A stretch of DNA of 64,000 bases from Rubrobacter_A sp965214435 (GCA_965214435.1 OZ243960.1:1426001-1490000); one strand, 5' to 3'. Counted from the first letter of the stretch, positions 33,918-42,505 are shown. The notes: generated by a model from the letters alone, not told the origin. Program-made: numbers and translations.

Positions 33918-35078
33918 CTACCGGAGCCGGAACTCTTTCGGGAAGCTCGTCAGGTTGTGGCAGCCGTCCTCGGTCACGACGACCAGATCCTCTATGCGCA
34001 CACCGCCGATCTCCGGGTCGTAGACGCCGGGCTCGACGGTCACCACGTCGCCCGGTTGTAGCTCCTCGTCGGAGATCGAGATGCGGGGTCCCTCGTGGAT
34101 CTCCAGGCCGACGCCGTGCCCGGTGCCGTGGATAAAGCCGGTTTGTAGCGGCTCGCCGGGTTTCTGGTCGTGGACCAGGGTCTTGTAGCCGGCTTCGTGG
34201 AGGATGTCTGAGACTTGGCGGTGGACGTCGCGGCCGTTGACGCCGCCCCGGATCATGCCGAGTGCTGCTTCCTGACTCTCCAGGACCGCCGCGTACATAC
34301 TCTCCAGTTCGGGGGCGGGCTCGCCTTTTACGACGGTGCGGGTCATGTCGGCGTAGTAGCGGCTGCTCCGGCTGACGGGGAAGATGTCGAGGATTATGGA
34401 CTCCCCGGCGCGCAGCGGTCCGTGTCCCCGCTCGTGAGGATCGGCGGCCTGCGGCCCGCCGGCGGTGATCGTGTTGTCCGCCGCACAGCCCCGCCGCAGG
34501 AGGTCCGCGTCTATCTCCGCCCGCAGCCGCTCGCTGGTCAGGGTCTCGTTTTTCCACAGAAGAGTGCCGTCCGCCTGGACCTCCGACTCTTCCAATATGC
34601 CGACCGCCAGGGCGCAGGCGGCTTCGATGGCGCTCTGGGTCTCCTGGATGTGGGAGATCTCCGCTCCGGTCTTTCCGCGCCGGAGGTCGGCGAAAAGTCC
34701 GGGAGCGGGGGAGACCTCTATGTTGCGGGAGCGGAGTTCGTCGGCGTAGATCACACCGAGGTGCGGCGGGACGGAGACCGAATCCGCGCCGAGGTTCTCC
34801 AGCATACCGGCTGCCGCGGCGGCCAGCGCCCGGCCGCCGCTTTTTAGCTCGCGGGCCAGACGCTGTACTCCCAACTCGTCGAAACTGCGCAACTCCTCAA
34901 CCCCGGCCTGCCGTTTGGCGCGGCCGTACTCCATCGAGGAAACGGCTAGATACCGGCGGCCGTCCACCAGCGCGCAGATCACCGGGTCCGGCGCCAGAAA
35001 CCCGGACAAATGGTAGACCGCGGCGTCGTGCTCCGGCGCGCCTATGGCGAGTAGCGTCCGTCCTCCGGCATCGTCCAT
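33918..35078 (-). CDS. M24 family Xaa-Pro peptidase-like protein
   Basis: A 386-aa protein with a creatinase N-terminal domain and a pita-bread C-terminal domain. The metal ligands can be followed: Asp in LDIFPVSRSSRYYADMTRT, His in HGTGHGVGLEIHEGPRI, Glu in VVTVEPGVYDPEIGGVRIED. This fits aminopeptidase P or prolidase that cuts Xaa-Pro bonds; the exact peptide length preference is unknown. Confidence 0.87.
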   Translation of the reverse strand: MDDAGGRTLLAIGAPEHDAAVYHLSGFLAPDPVICALVDGRRYLAVSSMEYGRAKRQAGVEELRSFDELGVQRLARELKSGGRALAAAAAGMLENLGADSVSVPPHLGVIYADELRSRNIEVSPAPGLFADLRRGKTGAEISHIQETQSAIEAACALAVGILEESEVQADGTLLWKNETLTSERLRAEIDADLLRRGCAADNTITAGGPQAADPHERGHGPLRAGESIILDIFPVSRSSRYYADMTRTVVKGEPAPELESMYAAVLESQEAALGMIRGGVNGRDVHRQVSDILHEAGYKTLVHDQKPGEPLQTGFIHGTGHGVGLEIHEGPRISISDEELQPGDVVTVEPGVYDPEIGGVRIEDLVVVTEDGCHNLTSFPKEFRLR

Positions 35079-35187
35079 CTGAAACCCCTTTTCATAGAGT
35101 AAGGAAGCCCTTCTTGCTCCGGGGTCATTCTACTACCGGCCGCGGAATGACTTTGCGGGCCGGGAATAGACTGGCGCTCGCTCTTAT

Positions 35188-35193
35188 ATAATC
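35188..35193 (+). promoter_or_regulatory. -10 box of the nifU-like gene, leaderless
   Basis: A perfect TATAAT ends 6 nt before the ATG at 35200. No Shine-Dalgarno is seen. The -35 is weak. Confidence 0.5.
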
Positions 35194-35199
35194 CGGTGT

Positions 35200-35442
35200 A
35201 TGCAGAGAAACGGGGACATGCGGAGCAGGGTCGAGACGGCCCTGGACAAGGTACGGCCCGCGCTCCAGGCTGACGGGGGCGACGCCCGCGTGGTCTCCAG
35301 CGACGAGGAGAGCGGCACGGTCAGCATCGAGATGCTCGGTGCCTGTAAAGGGTGCCCGCTCTCGCAGCTAGACTTCGTCTACGCTATAGACCGTTTGATC
35401 CGGCGGGAGGTCCCGGAGGTGAGAGAGATAATAGCCGTTTAG
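35200..35442 (+). CDS. NifU-like (Nfu) iron-sulfur carrier
   Basis: An 80-aa single NifU C-terminal domain. The two Cys of GACKGCPLSQ bind a shared [4Fe-4S] cluster between two subunits, which is passed to target enzymes. The sequence VRPALQADGGDARVVS-type start is normal for the family. A second ATG at 35218 is possible, but the -10 spacing favours the first. Confidence 0.9.
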   Translation: MQRNGDMRSRVETALDKVRPALQADGGDARVVSSDEESGTVSIEMLGACKGCPLSQLDFVYAIDRLIRREVPEVREIIAV

Positions 35443-35455
35443 AAGCGGGAGCGGC

Positions 35456-35977
35456 TTACTGCTGCTCCTGGTGGGTGGCCCTCAAAGCGCCCGGTGGCAG
35501 GGCTTCCCGGGCTTTCGCCAGGGCTTCGGTGGCCCGGCGGCGGTCCCGGCGGAGTTTAACCTTATCGGCAAAGGTAGCGTTCGGGAAAGCTTCGTTCGCC
35601 AGGTGGGTCAGCGTGATCATGTCGTCTACGCAGGCCCGGTAACCGAAGGCGCACATCTCGATCTGGATCTCGGCCGGCTTACCCTGGAGGGTGCGCCGTA
35701 TTTCCTCGGCCCGCTCGACTATGGAGCGTGACAGTGAGGCGGGGGTGGTTTCCGTTTCCGGTCCGGGCTTGTAGCCCGTGATCTCCTCCGGCGAGATCTT
35801 CTGTATCCGGTACGGGACACTCTCGTTCTTCCGCCAGACGATAAACCCGGCCGCGAGGGTTAGCGGCACACTGAGCGCGACCAGCGCGACCGCCAGGCTT
35901 CCGGCGAGTACCGAAGTCGCCACGACCGCCGCAACCTCTACAACCAACACGATTGATAAATAGCCTCTAAACGTCAT
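35456..35977 (-). CDS. Hypothetical membrane protein, 173 aa
   Basis: Not recognised. Two hydrophobic helices at residues 5-50 (VVEVAAVVATSVLAGSLAVA then LTLAAGFIVW), followed by a soluble helical part with KISPEEITGYKPGPE and MCAFGYRACVDDMITLTHLA containing two Cys. Converges with the NifU-like gene. Confidence 0.6.
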   Translation of the reverse strand: MTFRGYLSIVLVVEVAAVVATSVLAGSLAVALVALSVPLTLAAGFIVWRKNESVPYRIQKISPEEITGYKPGPETETTPASLSRSIVERAEEIRRTLQGKPAEIQIEMCAFGYRACVDDMITLTHLANEAFPNATFADKVKLRRDRRRATEALAKAREALPPGALRATHQEQQ

Positions 35978-36090
35978 AGTATCTCTCTACCGCGGAGGTG
36001 GATTTCCCAAACCGCTCTTCGTGATTTTTTCGACTTTTCTTAGTTTAAGTTCGGAGTGCGGGTTTGGCAACGAATATTCGGCTTTCCGGT

Positions 36091-36096
36091 TATAAT
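36091..36096 (+). promoter_or_regulatory. -10 box of the Yip1-like gene, leaderless
   Basis: A perfect TATAAT ends 6 nt before a GTG at 36103, which favours this GTG as start and a leaderless mRNA. Confidence 0.5.
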
Positions 36097-36102
36097 CTTT
36101 GT

Positions 36103-36693
36103 GTGAAGAGCGCGGTAACCTCCCCGGAATTCGACACCTCCCGGCCACTGGCGAGCGCGCTGGAGGTCCTCCGGGCGATATTCTTCTCTCCCCGCAGCTT
36201 CTACCTGAACTTCCGGCAGGAAGGACCGGTAAGGGAGCCTGTAATCTTTATTCTACTGGTCAGCGCCGTCACGGGCGTTTTGAGCTTCGCGGTAACGCCG
36301 CTGCGGAGCGCCATACCCGGCACGGCAGACGCGAGTTTGGGAGGGGTCGCGCTGTGGAGCCTGGCTTTCGTAGTGCTCTCGCCGCTCGCCGTCGGGTTCG
36401 CCTCGGCGGCATATTTACTCTCTATCCGGACGTTTGTCGGCAAGACATCGAGCTTCGCCGAGGTCTACCGGATCCTCGGCTACGCCTACGGGGCGATGAT
36501 CCTGTTCTGGATACCGGTGATCCAGGCTTTCGCCTTTGCCTACGCTTTTATGGTGCTCGGTGTCCTCGGCATCCGCAGCGTCTACCGGACCTCGTTTCTC
36601 ACCGCCCTCATAACGACCCTCGTCGGCTTTGTACCGACCGCCATCCTTTTTATAGTCCTGATCTCCTCGATCAACGGCGTCGCCGTTCAGTAA
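36103..36693 (+). CDS. Yip1-like membrane protein
   Basis: About 196 aa with five hydrophobic segments in the Yip1 arrangement: a soluble N-terminus with LRAIFFSPRSFYLNF, then VIFILLVSAVTGVLSFAVTP and a C-terminal bundle with YRILGYAYGAMILFWIPVIQ. The open frame starts at 36064 (TTG), but the TATAAT position points to the GTG at 36103. Role unknown. Its 3' end overlaps the convergent next gene by 23 bases. Confidence 0.7.
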   Translation: MKSAVTSPEFDTSRPLASALEVLRAIFFSPRSFYLNFRQEGPVREPVIFILLVSAVTGVLSFAVTPLRSAIPGTADASLGGVALWSLAFVVLSPLAVGFASAAYLLSIRTFVGKTSSFAEVYRILGYAYGAMILFWIPVIQAFAFAYAFMVLGVLGIRSVYRTSFLTALITTLVGFVPTAILFIVLISSINGVAVQ

Positions 36694-37501
36694 GCACCGC
36701 GTACTCCCGCAGATCCCGCTCCGCCCGTCGCCGCACCTCCTCCGGCATGAGCCGCAACTTTTTGCGCGGGTCCCGGCCGTAACGGCGGCTGAGCAAATCG
36801 CAAGAGATGTCCAGATACGCCCTGCGCGCCGCCAACTCCGCCGGGACGGTCATCTCCCTCGGAAAGACGCTGTAAGCTATATCCTCCCGTAACCCGAGCC
36901 CCGGAGCTTTGGTCCCGCTGTCTCTCAGCGTGGAGAGCCGCCTTTCCCACCGCTCGCGCAACAAACGCATCGCGCGGGTGTCGGGGGTTACGTTTAGCGG
37001 ACCGGTCTCGAACGGGTCCTCCGGGGTAAACCCGAAAGAAAGCTCAAAAAGCCGGGCGCTCTTTTGTGCCCTCCGCAGCCGCAGGAACTCGTACTCGGAG
37101 CGCAGCAGGATCAACTGCGCGTCGTAGTAGAGGCCGAGCCCTTCGGCCGCCGGCCGGCTCGCGTCCCGCCCGTTCTCCGCCAGCGCCCGGCGCAAAGCCT
37201 CTGCCTCTCTCCGGGCCCGGAGTCTGCGCCAGGCAAAAGGTATCCCGCCCGCTAGAATCCCGGCCACGACCGGCAGTGTCGCCGCCAGGGCAACCGGAAA
37301 GTTACTGGCCCACCCGGTTCCGAAAAACGGCACCGACAGCAAGACCAGCGCCCCCACCAGAAAGGCGACCGTAAAACCCACCGTCGAAGACCGCGAGCCC
37401 TGCCCGCCGGCCCGCGAGTATACCCGCCCAAGCCCGTACCACAACTCGCGCGTATCCTCCTCATTAACTCCCGACCAACCTGGTGTATGCCCGGTCTTCA
37501 C
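36671..37501 (-). CDS. Hypothetical membrane protein, 276 aa
   Basis: Not recognised. Two membrane helices in residues 43-90 (FTVAFLVGALVLLSVPFF, then NFPVALAATLPVVAGILAGG), and a long Arg-rich cytoplasmic helical part with LLRSEYEFLRLRRAQKSAR. High Arg content suggests nucleic-acid or membrane-lipid contact, but this is only a composition remark. Confidence 0.6.
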   Translation of the reverse strand: MKTGHTPGWSGVNEEDTRELWYGLGRVYSRAGGQGSRSSTVGFTVAFLVGALVLLSVPFFGTGWASNFPVALAATLPVVAGILAGGIPFAWRRLRARREAEALRRALAENGRDASRPAAEGLGLYYDAQLILLRSEYEFLRLRRAQKSARLFELSFGFTPEDPFETGPLNVTPDTRAMRLLRERWERRLSTLRDSGTKAPGLGLREDIAYSVFPREMTVPAELAARRAYLDISCDLLSRRYGRDPRKKLRLMPEEVRRRAERDLREYAVLTERRRR

Positions 37502-37568
37502 CTGCTAGATTCTAGCCGCTATGTAACAGAAGCTGGCGAGAGCCGCCACGAACCTCCTGAACCCTTTC

Positions 37569-38090
37569 GTGGTCTTTACCACGCTCTACGCCGCCGTCTC
37601 GGTCATGGAGAGCACTAACTTGTTCCGGGCGGCGCTTTTCGTAGGGTTGGAAGTTCTGGCTGCGGGAATCGGGGTATTATTCTTGATCTACCGCCGCCGG
37701 GCGTCGGGTAACTCCGGGTTCTGGATCCCGCACCGCGCCCAGCGCCGAATAGCCGCCGGCTTACTGCTCGTCCTCTTCACCTGTCTTACTGGCGCGTTGA
37801 CCCTGCTGGACGCCCCCGGAGCCCTGGTCCAGGCTACTCTCTCGATGGGACTCGTCACCCTCGCGGCGGCCGCCATTACGATCTTCTGGAAGGTGAGCGC
37901 CCACGCAGCGGTGGCCGGACACGCGGCGGTCGCGGCTTTCTTGCTGCTCGGTCTCGTATGGGGGCTCGCGTTCACCGCCGTGCTACCCGCTGTCACCCTT
38001 TCCCGCGTGGTCCTCGGAGACCACACACCGTTGCAAGTACTCGCGGGAGCGGCGCTCGGTGCAACGGGCGCACTGCTAGTCGTGGTATAG
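37569..38090 (+). CDS. Degenerate PAP2-like membrane phosphatase
   Basis: A 173-aa membrane protein. The C-terminus resembles PAP2: FWKVSAHAAVAGHAAVAAF takes the place of the PSGH block, and LSRVVLGDHTPLQVLAGAAL matches SR-x5-H, but the closing Asp is Gln. Homologues carry about 12 more residues before this GTG, and those codons are present in frame (LARAATNLLNPF). In that frame, an ATG at 37521 is followed at once by TAA. So the gene is read from the GTG here, or from a CTG at 37533, or is decaying. Confidence 0.6.
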   Translation: MVFTTLYAAVSVMESTNLFRAALFVGLEVLAAGIGVLFLIYRRRASGNSGFWIPHRAQRRIAAGLLLVLFTCLTGALTLLDAPGALVQATLSMGLVTLAAAAITIFWKVSAHAAVAGHAAVAAFLLLGLVWGLAFTAVLPAVTLSRVVLGDHTPLQVLAGAALGATGALLVVV

Positions 38091-38093
38091 AAA

Positions 38094-38123
38094 AGCCCGC
38101 CCGGTAGATGCCGGAGGCGGGCT
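38094..38123 (-). terminator. Terminator of tRNA-Glu, perhaps bidirectional
   Basis: AGCCCGCC pairs with GGCGGGCT around a GC-rich centre. On the minus strand it is followed by TTTT, 8 bases from the tRNA 3' end. It also lies right after the PAP2-like stop on the other strand. Confidence 0.65.
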
Positions 38124-38130
38124 AGAGGAG

Positions 38131-38203
38131 TGACCCCACCGGGGTTCGAACCCGGGTTTTCGCCGTGAGAGGGCGATGTCCTAGGCCACTAGACGATGGG
38201 GCC
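38131..38203 (-). tRNA. tRNA-Glu(CUC)
   Basis: A 73-nt cloverleaf on the minus strand: acceptor GGCCCCA with TGGGGTC, D arm with TCTAGTGGCCTAGGA, anticodon loop CTCTCAC with anticodon CTC, T loop TTCGAAC, discriminator A. No encoded CCA. gltX, which charges it, is coded 2 kb away. Confidence 0.95.
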
Positions 38204-38344
38204 AGGTCACAGTCCAACAGGACCGTCAGAGTTTAAACGCTGACCCCTGCATCGTCAAAGGGAATTGTGGCAGAGACGATGTTCTCAGACGGCTTGATCG
38301 AGCGACACGGTTGTTCAAGTATATTGATTTACTTCCTCCGCTAA

Positions 38345-39208
38345 CTATGATGCGGTCGAGCCACCCACTTCGAGTAGCTTCTCTTGCGCGGGGTAAGCTT
38401 TTGGAGCGTAGTTCGTGATGAGTAGTTCGGTGATGTGTCGGTTCCGGGAGTTGAGGTTTATCTCTCTACGGTTACTGAGCGTGGTCAGATGATAACCATC
38501 GAACAGATGGCGAATAAGATCAGTATTGCTGTTGCTTACAGCCCACCTTATACCTCTTGAATCCAACTCCCGGCAAAGGGCGGCCAGTCTGATGTGATCG
38601 TTTTGCCTGAACTGGTCTCTGGTATAACGGTTAAAGTCTGAGTATCCGCCGAGTTTGTAGTACGGTGGATCCAGGTACAAGAAATCTTTGTCAGTTACAT
38701 CGTGCAAGCACAGTTCAAAGTCTCCCCGACGGAACTCTACGGCGCTTAAAGCTTCTGATACTGTCTGTAAGTTACCCGGATCGTAGTACCGCCGGTTGTA
38801 CTGACCATAAGGGACATTGAACTGACCCCGTCGATTTACCCGAAACAGGCCACGAAAACACGTTTTGTTCAGGTAGATCAGATGCGCCGCGCGTTGAAAA
38901 GGAGGAAGCGTCTGGGGAAGTATTGCCCGAATCTTAAGGTACTCTTCCTTTGTGTTTTTCAAACCTTCAAGTATCCGCGCTACCTGGGCTGGATCCTCTC
39001 GAACCGCCTCGTAAGTATCGATTAACCATTCGTTAGCATCACCCACAACAGCCCTTTGAGGTAGCAGCGTGAACAGGATACTTCCACCACCTACAAATGG
39101 CTCAAAGTAACGATCAAATTCCGTAGGAAAGAGTTCGACTAGATGGCTCGCTATTCCTTGCTTGCCTCCCGCCCACTTCAGAATTGGATTTACACGCTTC
39201 TTAATCAC
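38345..39208 (-). CDS. Type II N6-adenine DNA methyltransferase (Dam/DpnM type)
   Basis: A 287-aa D12-class methyltransferase. Motif X and I are seen in ILKWAGGKQG and YFEPFVGGGSILF, and the catalytic motif IV is FLYLDPPYYK. HLIYLNKTCFRGLFRVN (about residues 110-126) is also typical. It is divergent from a controller and a nuclease gene, so it is the protecting partner of a type II system. The site is not known; Dam-like enzymes methylate GATC or longer sites such as GATATC. AT-rich compared with the neighbours. Confidence 0.92.
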   Translation of the reverse strand: MIKKRVNPILKWAGGKQGIASHLVELFPTEFDRYFEPFVGGGSILFTLLPQRAVVGDANEWLIDTYEAVREDPAQVARILEGLKNTKEEYLKIRAILPQTLPPFQRAAHLIYLNKTCFRGLFRVNRRGQFNVPYGQYNRRYYDPGNLQTVSEALSAVEFRRGDFELCLHDVTDKDFLYLDPPYYKLGGYSDFNRYTRDQFRQNDHIRLAALCRELDSRGIRWAVSNSNTDLIRHLFDGYHLTTLSNRREINLNSRNRHITELLITNYAPKAYPAQEKLLEVGGSTAS

Positions 39209-39267
39209 AGAACTTCATGATACTCATATACTGTAGACTTTCAAGTAGCATTTTATATTGTTCAGCG

Positions 39268-39516
39268 GTGACTCCGAAGGATCGAGAGTGCAGGGTGTTT
39301 GGAGAGATAGTTCGTCTCTACCGTAGCAGAGCCGGTTACTCACAAGAGGAACTAGCGGGCAGGACGGGGATCCACCGCACCTACATTGGTGGAATCGAGC
39401 GCGGTGAGCGAAACCCCACGCTTACGATGATCCACCGCCTGGCGAGAGCACTCGATGTTCCACCTTCTTGGCTACTCGAAGATCCTCCGGAGCCCATCGT
39501 TCGAGAGACCAGTTGA
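39268..39516 (+). CDS. XRE-type controller protein of the RM system
   Basis: An 82-aa single helix-turn-helix protein (YSQEELAGRTGIHRTYIGGI with a Glu-rich turn, then NPTLTMIHRLARALDVPPSW), typical of the C proteins that time nuclease expression after methylase. The frame is open from 39217, but the GTG at 39268 gives the normal length. The stop overlaps the nuclease start by 4 bp (TTGA). Confidence 0.85.
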   Translation: MTPKDRECRVFGEIVRLYRSRAGYSQEELAGRTGIHRTYIGGIERGERNPTLTMIHRLARALDVPPSWLLEDPPEPIVRETS

Positions 39517-40313
39517 ATATTAGCGAAAAGTGGCGGAGCTTGGGCTGGCGGCATCCTCTGTGGGATTACGTACGATTTTACTCAGTCATTCAGGGACAAC
39601 GGAAGGAACTCCGGGAAAGGTGGCAGGAGAAATTACGGGACAACACGATGGAGATCGACGCGGTTCGTAGCTTTCCTATCTCTGCAGAGCATAAAGATTT
39701 GTTTTTCGACTACCTAGATCATCGTGACCGTGACTTCCAGACAGCCAGAAGTCTGTTGAGGACAGAGGAAGAAGCCCTGGCTTACTGTGATCTGATCGGG
39801 GCGGAAGTCACCAGGACTAGGACGAAGAATCAGGACCATCATCAGTCCTCCGCCGCCATGGTTGCAGCGGTATCTTACGTTGCGGGAGAATACTGTCTGG
39901 CGCGTGGACTGACGTTCAGTAAGACACCGCAACGTCGCTGCGTATGGTTGGTTAACAATCAACTCCACGTCACGGCACGGAACCTCGATGGCGCGATTCC
40001 TTCGTTAGACTCTCCCGAAATGATTTGGGAAATTAAAGAATATTGGGGTAAGACCAAAGGCGGCAGCAAGATGAGCGATGCCGTTTACGAGTGTGCTCTG
40101 GTCGGTCGAGAGCTGCGGGAGTTCGAGGATCGGTCCGGCGTAGATCGAGTCTCACACGTCGTATTTTTGGATGGGGAGAAGCAGTGGTCTCACCGCCAGT
40201 CGGACCTGAAGCGTTTTATAGATTTGTTCCATCAAGGCTTCATCGACCACCTTATGATCGGGCGTGAGGTGGAGACCGAGTGGGAAAAGCTGCTACGTTA
40301 CTCTTTCACTTAA
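39513..40313 (+). CDS. Type II restriction endonuclease, site unknown
   Basis: A 266-aa protein placed as R gene by context: it follows the controller with a TTGA overlap and faces the methylase. A PD-(D/E)XK-like core is visible as Asp166, then Glu173-Ile-Lys175 in SPEMIWEIKEYWG. I do not recognise a named family. Start is TTG at 39513; an upstream in-frame start at 39468 would overlap the C gene more. The controller plus the 4-bp overlap make delayed nuclease synthesis likely. Confidence 0.75.
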   Translation: MNISEKWRSLGWRHPLWDYVRFYSVIQGQRKELRERWQEKLRDNTMEIDAVRSFPISAEHKDLFFDYLDHRDRDFQTARSLLRTEEEALAYCDLIGAEVTRTRTKNQDHHQSSAAMVAAVSYVAGEYCLARGLTFSKTPQRRCVWLVNNQLHVTARNLDGAIPSLDSPEMIWEIKEYWGKTKGGSKMSDAVYECALVGRELREFEDRSGVDRVSHVVFLDGEKQWSHRQSDLKRFIDLFHQGFIDHLMIGREVETEWEKLLRYSFT

Positions 40314-40326
40314 CTCGATATACAAG

Positions 40327-41811
40327 TTACGTTGTAGAAAGCTGTTTCATCTTCTCCGCCGCTTTGTCTACCCGCAGCAGGCTGCGGTCGCGGCCGAGGA
40401 GCGCCAGCGTCTCAAAGAGGCCGGCGCTTACGGTCCGGCCGGTAGTGGCGAACCTTAGAGGGTGTATGAGGTGCCGCGCGCCCTTTTCTTTTTCCGCCGC
40501 AAGCCCGCGCACCACTTCTTCTACCGCTTCCTCCGTCCACTCCGGCAGAGCGGCGAGCCTCTCCCGAAGCTCTTGGAAGTTTTCCTGCACAAACTCCTTG
40601 CCGAACTGCTTCTCGAACTCGTTTTCGTCGTAGCCGACTTCTCCGCCGTAGAAGTAGCCGACGGCGTCGGGGATGTCCGTAATGCGGCCGAGACGTTCTT
40701 GCATAAGAGCCAGGATCCCCGTGAGGCGTGGCATGTCGCGCTCCAGCTCTTCGGGGCTCGCGGCACCGGACTCGACGAGCATCGGGGCGGCGATCATGGC
40801 AAGCTCTTCGGGGCTCTGCTGGCGAATGTAGACCTGGTTTATGGAGATGAGCTTGTTCTCGTCAAAGACCGCCGGGTTGCCGCTGACCCGCTCGATGCGG
40901 AACCGCTCCGCGAGTTCGTCGGGGGAGAATATTTCCTCATCCGCCGCGTACCCCGCCCCGAGCAACGCCAGGTAATTAAAGAGTGCTTCCGGCAGGATAC
41001 CCTGGGCGGCGAAGTCTTCGACGCTGGCCGCCCCGTGACGCTTGGAGAGCTTCTTCTTGTCCGGCCCGAGGACTTGCGGGACGTGGGCGAACGCCGGCAG
41101 GTCGTAGCCGAGGGCTTTGTAGAGCAGGATCTGGCGCGGTGTGTTCGAGAGGTGGTCGTCGCCGCGTATGACGTGGCTGATCTCCATCTCCGCGTCGTCA
41201 ACGGCCGCGGCGAAGTTATAGGTCGGCGTACCGGAGGACTTCAGGATCACGAAGTCTTCGAGGTTCGCGTTGTCGAACGTGACAGGACCCCGGATCATGT
41301 CCTCCACCACCGTCCGGCCCTCCCGCGGCGTCTTGAACCGCACGGTGTATGACTCGCCGCTGTTTATCTTCTCTTCGGCTTCCTCGCGGCTCATCTCCCG
41401 GTACGGACCACCGCGGTACAGCGGCTGCCTACCGGCCTCCCTCTCCTGACGCCGGAACTCTTCCAGCTCTTCCGTGGTGGCGAAGTCGTAGTAGGCCGCG
41501 CCCGAGTCAAGTAACCTATCCGCCGCGTCACGGTAGCGTTGCAGGCGCTCGGTCTGGCGGTAGGGGGCGTGCGGACCTTCCACCTCGGGGCCTTCGTCCC
41601 ATTCCAGGCCGATCCAGCGCAGGGAGCGTTTTAGCTGCTCGACCGACTCCTCCGTCGAACGTGCGAGGTCGGTGTCTTCTACCCGCAAGACAAAGGTCCC
41701 GCCGTTTTTGCGCGCAAAGAGCCAGTTGAAGAGCGCCGTACGGACCCCGCCGACGTGTAGCATGCCCGTCGGGCTCGGCGCGTAGCGCACCCTTATCGAA
41801 GGTTTATTCAT
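40327..41811 (-). CDS. gltX: Glutamate-tRNA ligase
   Basis: A 494-aa class I aminoacyl-tRNA synthetase. HIGH motif is APSPTGMLHVGG, KMSKS motif is KKLSKRHGA, and PRQILLYKALGYDLPAFAHV is typical. Length is normal. The enzyme charges tRNA-Glu, and in many actinobacteria also tRNA-Gln for later amidation. The restriction-modification module separates it from the tRNA-Glu gene. Confidence 0.96.
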   Translation of the reverse strand: MNKPSIRVRYAPSPTGMLHVGGVRTALFNWLFARKNGGTFVLRVEDTDLARSTEESVEQLKRSLRWIGLEWDEGPEVEGPHAPYRQTERLQRYRDAADRLLDSGAAYYDFATTEELEEFRRQEREAGRQPLYRGGPYREMSREEAEEKINSGESYTVRFKTPREGRTVVEDMIRGPVTFDNANLEDFVILKSSGTPTYNFAAAVDDAEMEISHVIRGDDHLSNTPRQILLYKALGYDLPAFAHVPQVLGPDKKKLSKRHGAASVEDFAAQGILPEALFNYLALLGAGYAADEEIFSPDELAERFRIERVSGNPAVFDENKLISINQVYIRQQSPEELAMIAAPMLVESGAASPEELERDMPRLTGILALMQERLGRITDIPDAVGYFYGGEVGYDENEFEKQFGKEFVQENFQELRERLAALPEWTEEAVEEVVRGLAAEKEKGARHLIHPLRFATTGRTVSAGLFETLALLGRDRSLLRVDKAAEKMKQLSTT

Positions 41812-41899
41812 GAGCTAAACCTAGCACACACCCGAGGAATGGGAAAGCCGGAGAGCCGGTTTCTAACCCCGGACCCCCGGCTTTACATGCGGCGATGCT

Positions 41900-42019
41900 C
41901 TAGCAGCACTCGCAGCGGTCTCCCTCGCAGCACCCGTAACCGCAGCACTCGCAGTCGCAGCACTCATCCCGGGCGGCGACCAACCGACCGTTCTCTTCTA
42001 CTATCTCCAGATTTTTCAT
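41900..42019 (-). CDS. Cys-rich metallothionein-like peptide, internal start in the MerR frame
   Basis: A 39-aa peptide in the same frame as the end of the MerR gene. The start ATG at 42019 stands 4-5 bases after a near-perfect Shine-Dalgarno (AAAGGAGGTGAG, 42021-42032). The last 20 residues hold ten Cys (residues 20, 21, 23, 25, 26, 30, 31, 36, 38, 39), in pairs and C-x-C steps, typical of metal-thiolate binding. Acidic otherwise. It could be made alone from the internal start and also as the tail of MerR. A metal-binding or sequestering role is inferred. Confidence 0.6.
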   Translation of the reverse strand: MKNLEIVEENGRLVAARDECCDCECCGYGCCEGDRCECC

Positions 42020-42505
42020 TCTCACCTCCTTTGAATCATCGGTGGCCGGTCCTCCGGCCATCGCTTCCAGACACCCGCAGAAGCCCGCCTCCGTCATCGC
42101 CGAGCGGTCACAGCTTTGCTCGGGGTCTATCAGGGGGAGCATCCTCTGGTAGTAGAGGAGGTTATCCCGGAAGGCGGTAAGCTCCGCTATCTGCCGCCGG
42201 GTCTCTTGCAATTTGGACTCCAGGACGTCTTCGAGGCGTGGGATCACCTCTCCGCCGGTACAATCGGCTGCTAGCTCTACGAGGTCGGAGATCTCCCCGA
42301 GCTTTAAACCGAGCAGCTTTGCCCGCTTGATAAACTTCAGCCGCTCCACCTCCACCCGGCTGTAGAGCCGGTATCCGGTCTCGGTCCTGGCCGCCGGTTC
42401 GAGAAGTCCCCGCTCCTCGTAGTAGCGGATGGTTTTTACCGGAAAGCCCGAGAGCCGGGCTACCTCCCCGATCTTTAGCGACCTGTCTTGTGTGAAGTCC
42501 GTCAT
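41900..42505 (-). CDS. MerR-family regulator with Cys-rich C-terminal extension
   Basis: A 201-aa protein. Residues 10-80 are the MerR winged helix (LKIGEVARLSGFPVKTIRYY, then YYEERGLLEPAARTETGYRL); residues 85-130 form the dimer coil; CDRSAMTEAGFCGCLEAMA holds Cys that may bind a metal. The reading frame then passes without a stop into the Cys-rich tail that has its own ribosome site. Likely senses soft metals such as Cd, Pb, Zn or As. Promoter has the MerR spacing (see the site before it). Confidence 0.87.
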   Translation of the reverse strand: MTDFTQDRSLKIGEVARLSGFPVKTIRYYEERGLLEPAARTETGYRLYSRVEVERLKFIKRAKLLGLKLGEISDLVELAADCTGGEVIPRLEDVLESKLQETRRQIAELTAFRDNLLYYQRMLPLIDPEQSCDRSAMTEAGFCGCLEAMAGGPATDDSKEVRMKNLEIVEENGRLVAARDECCDCECCGYGCCEGDRCECC

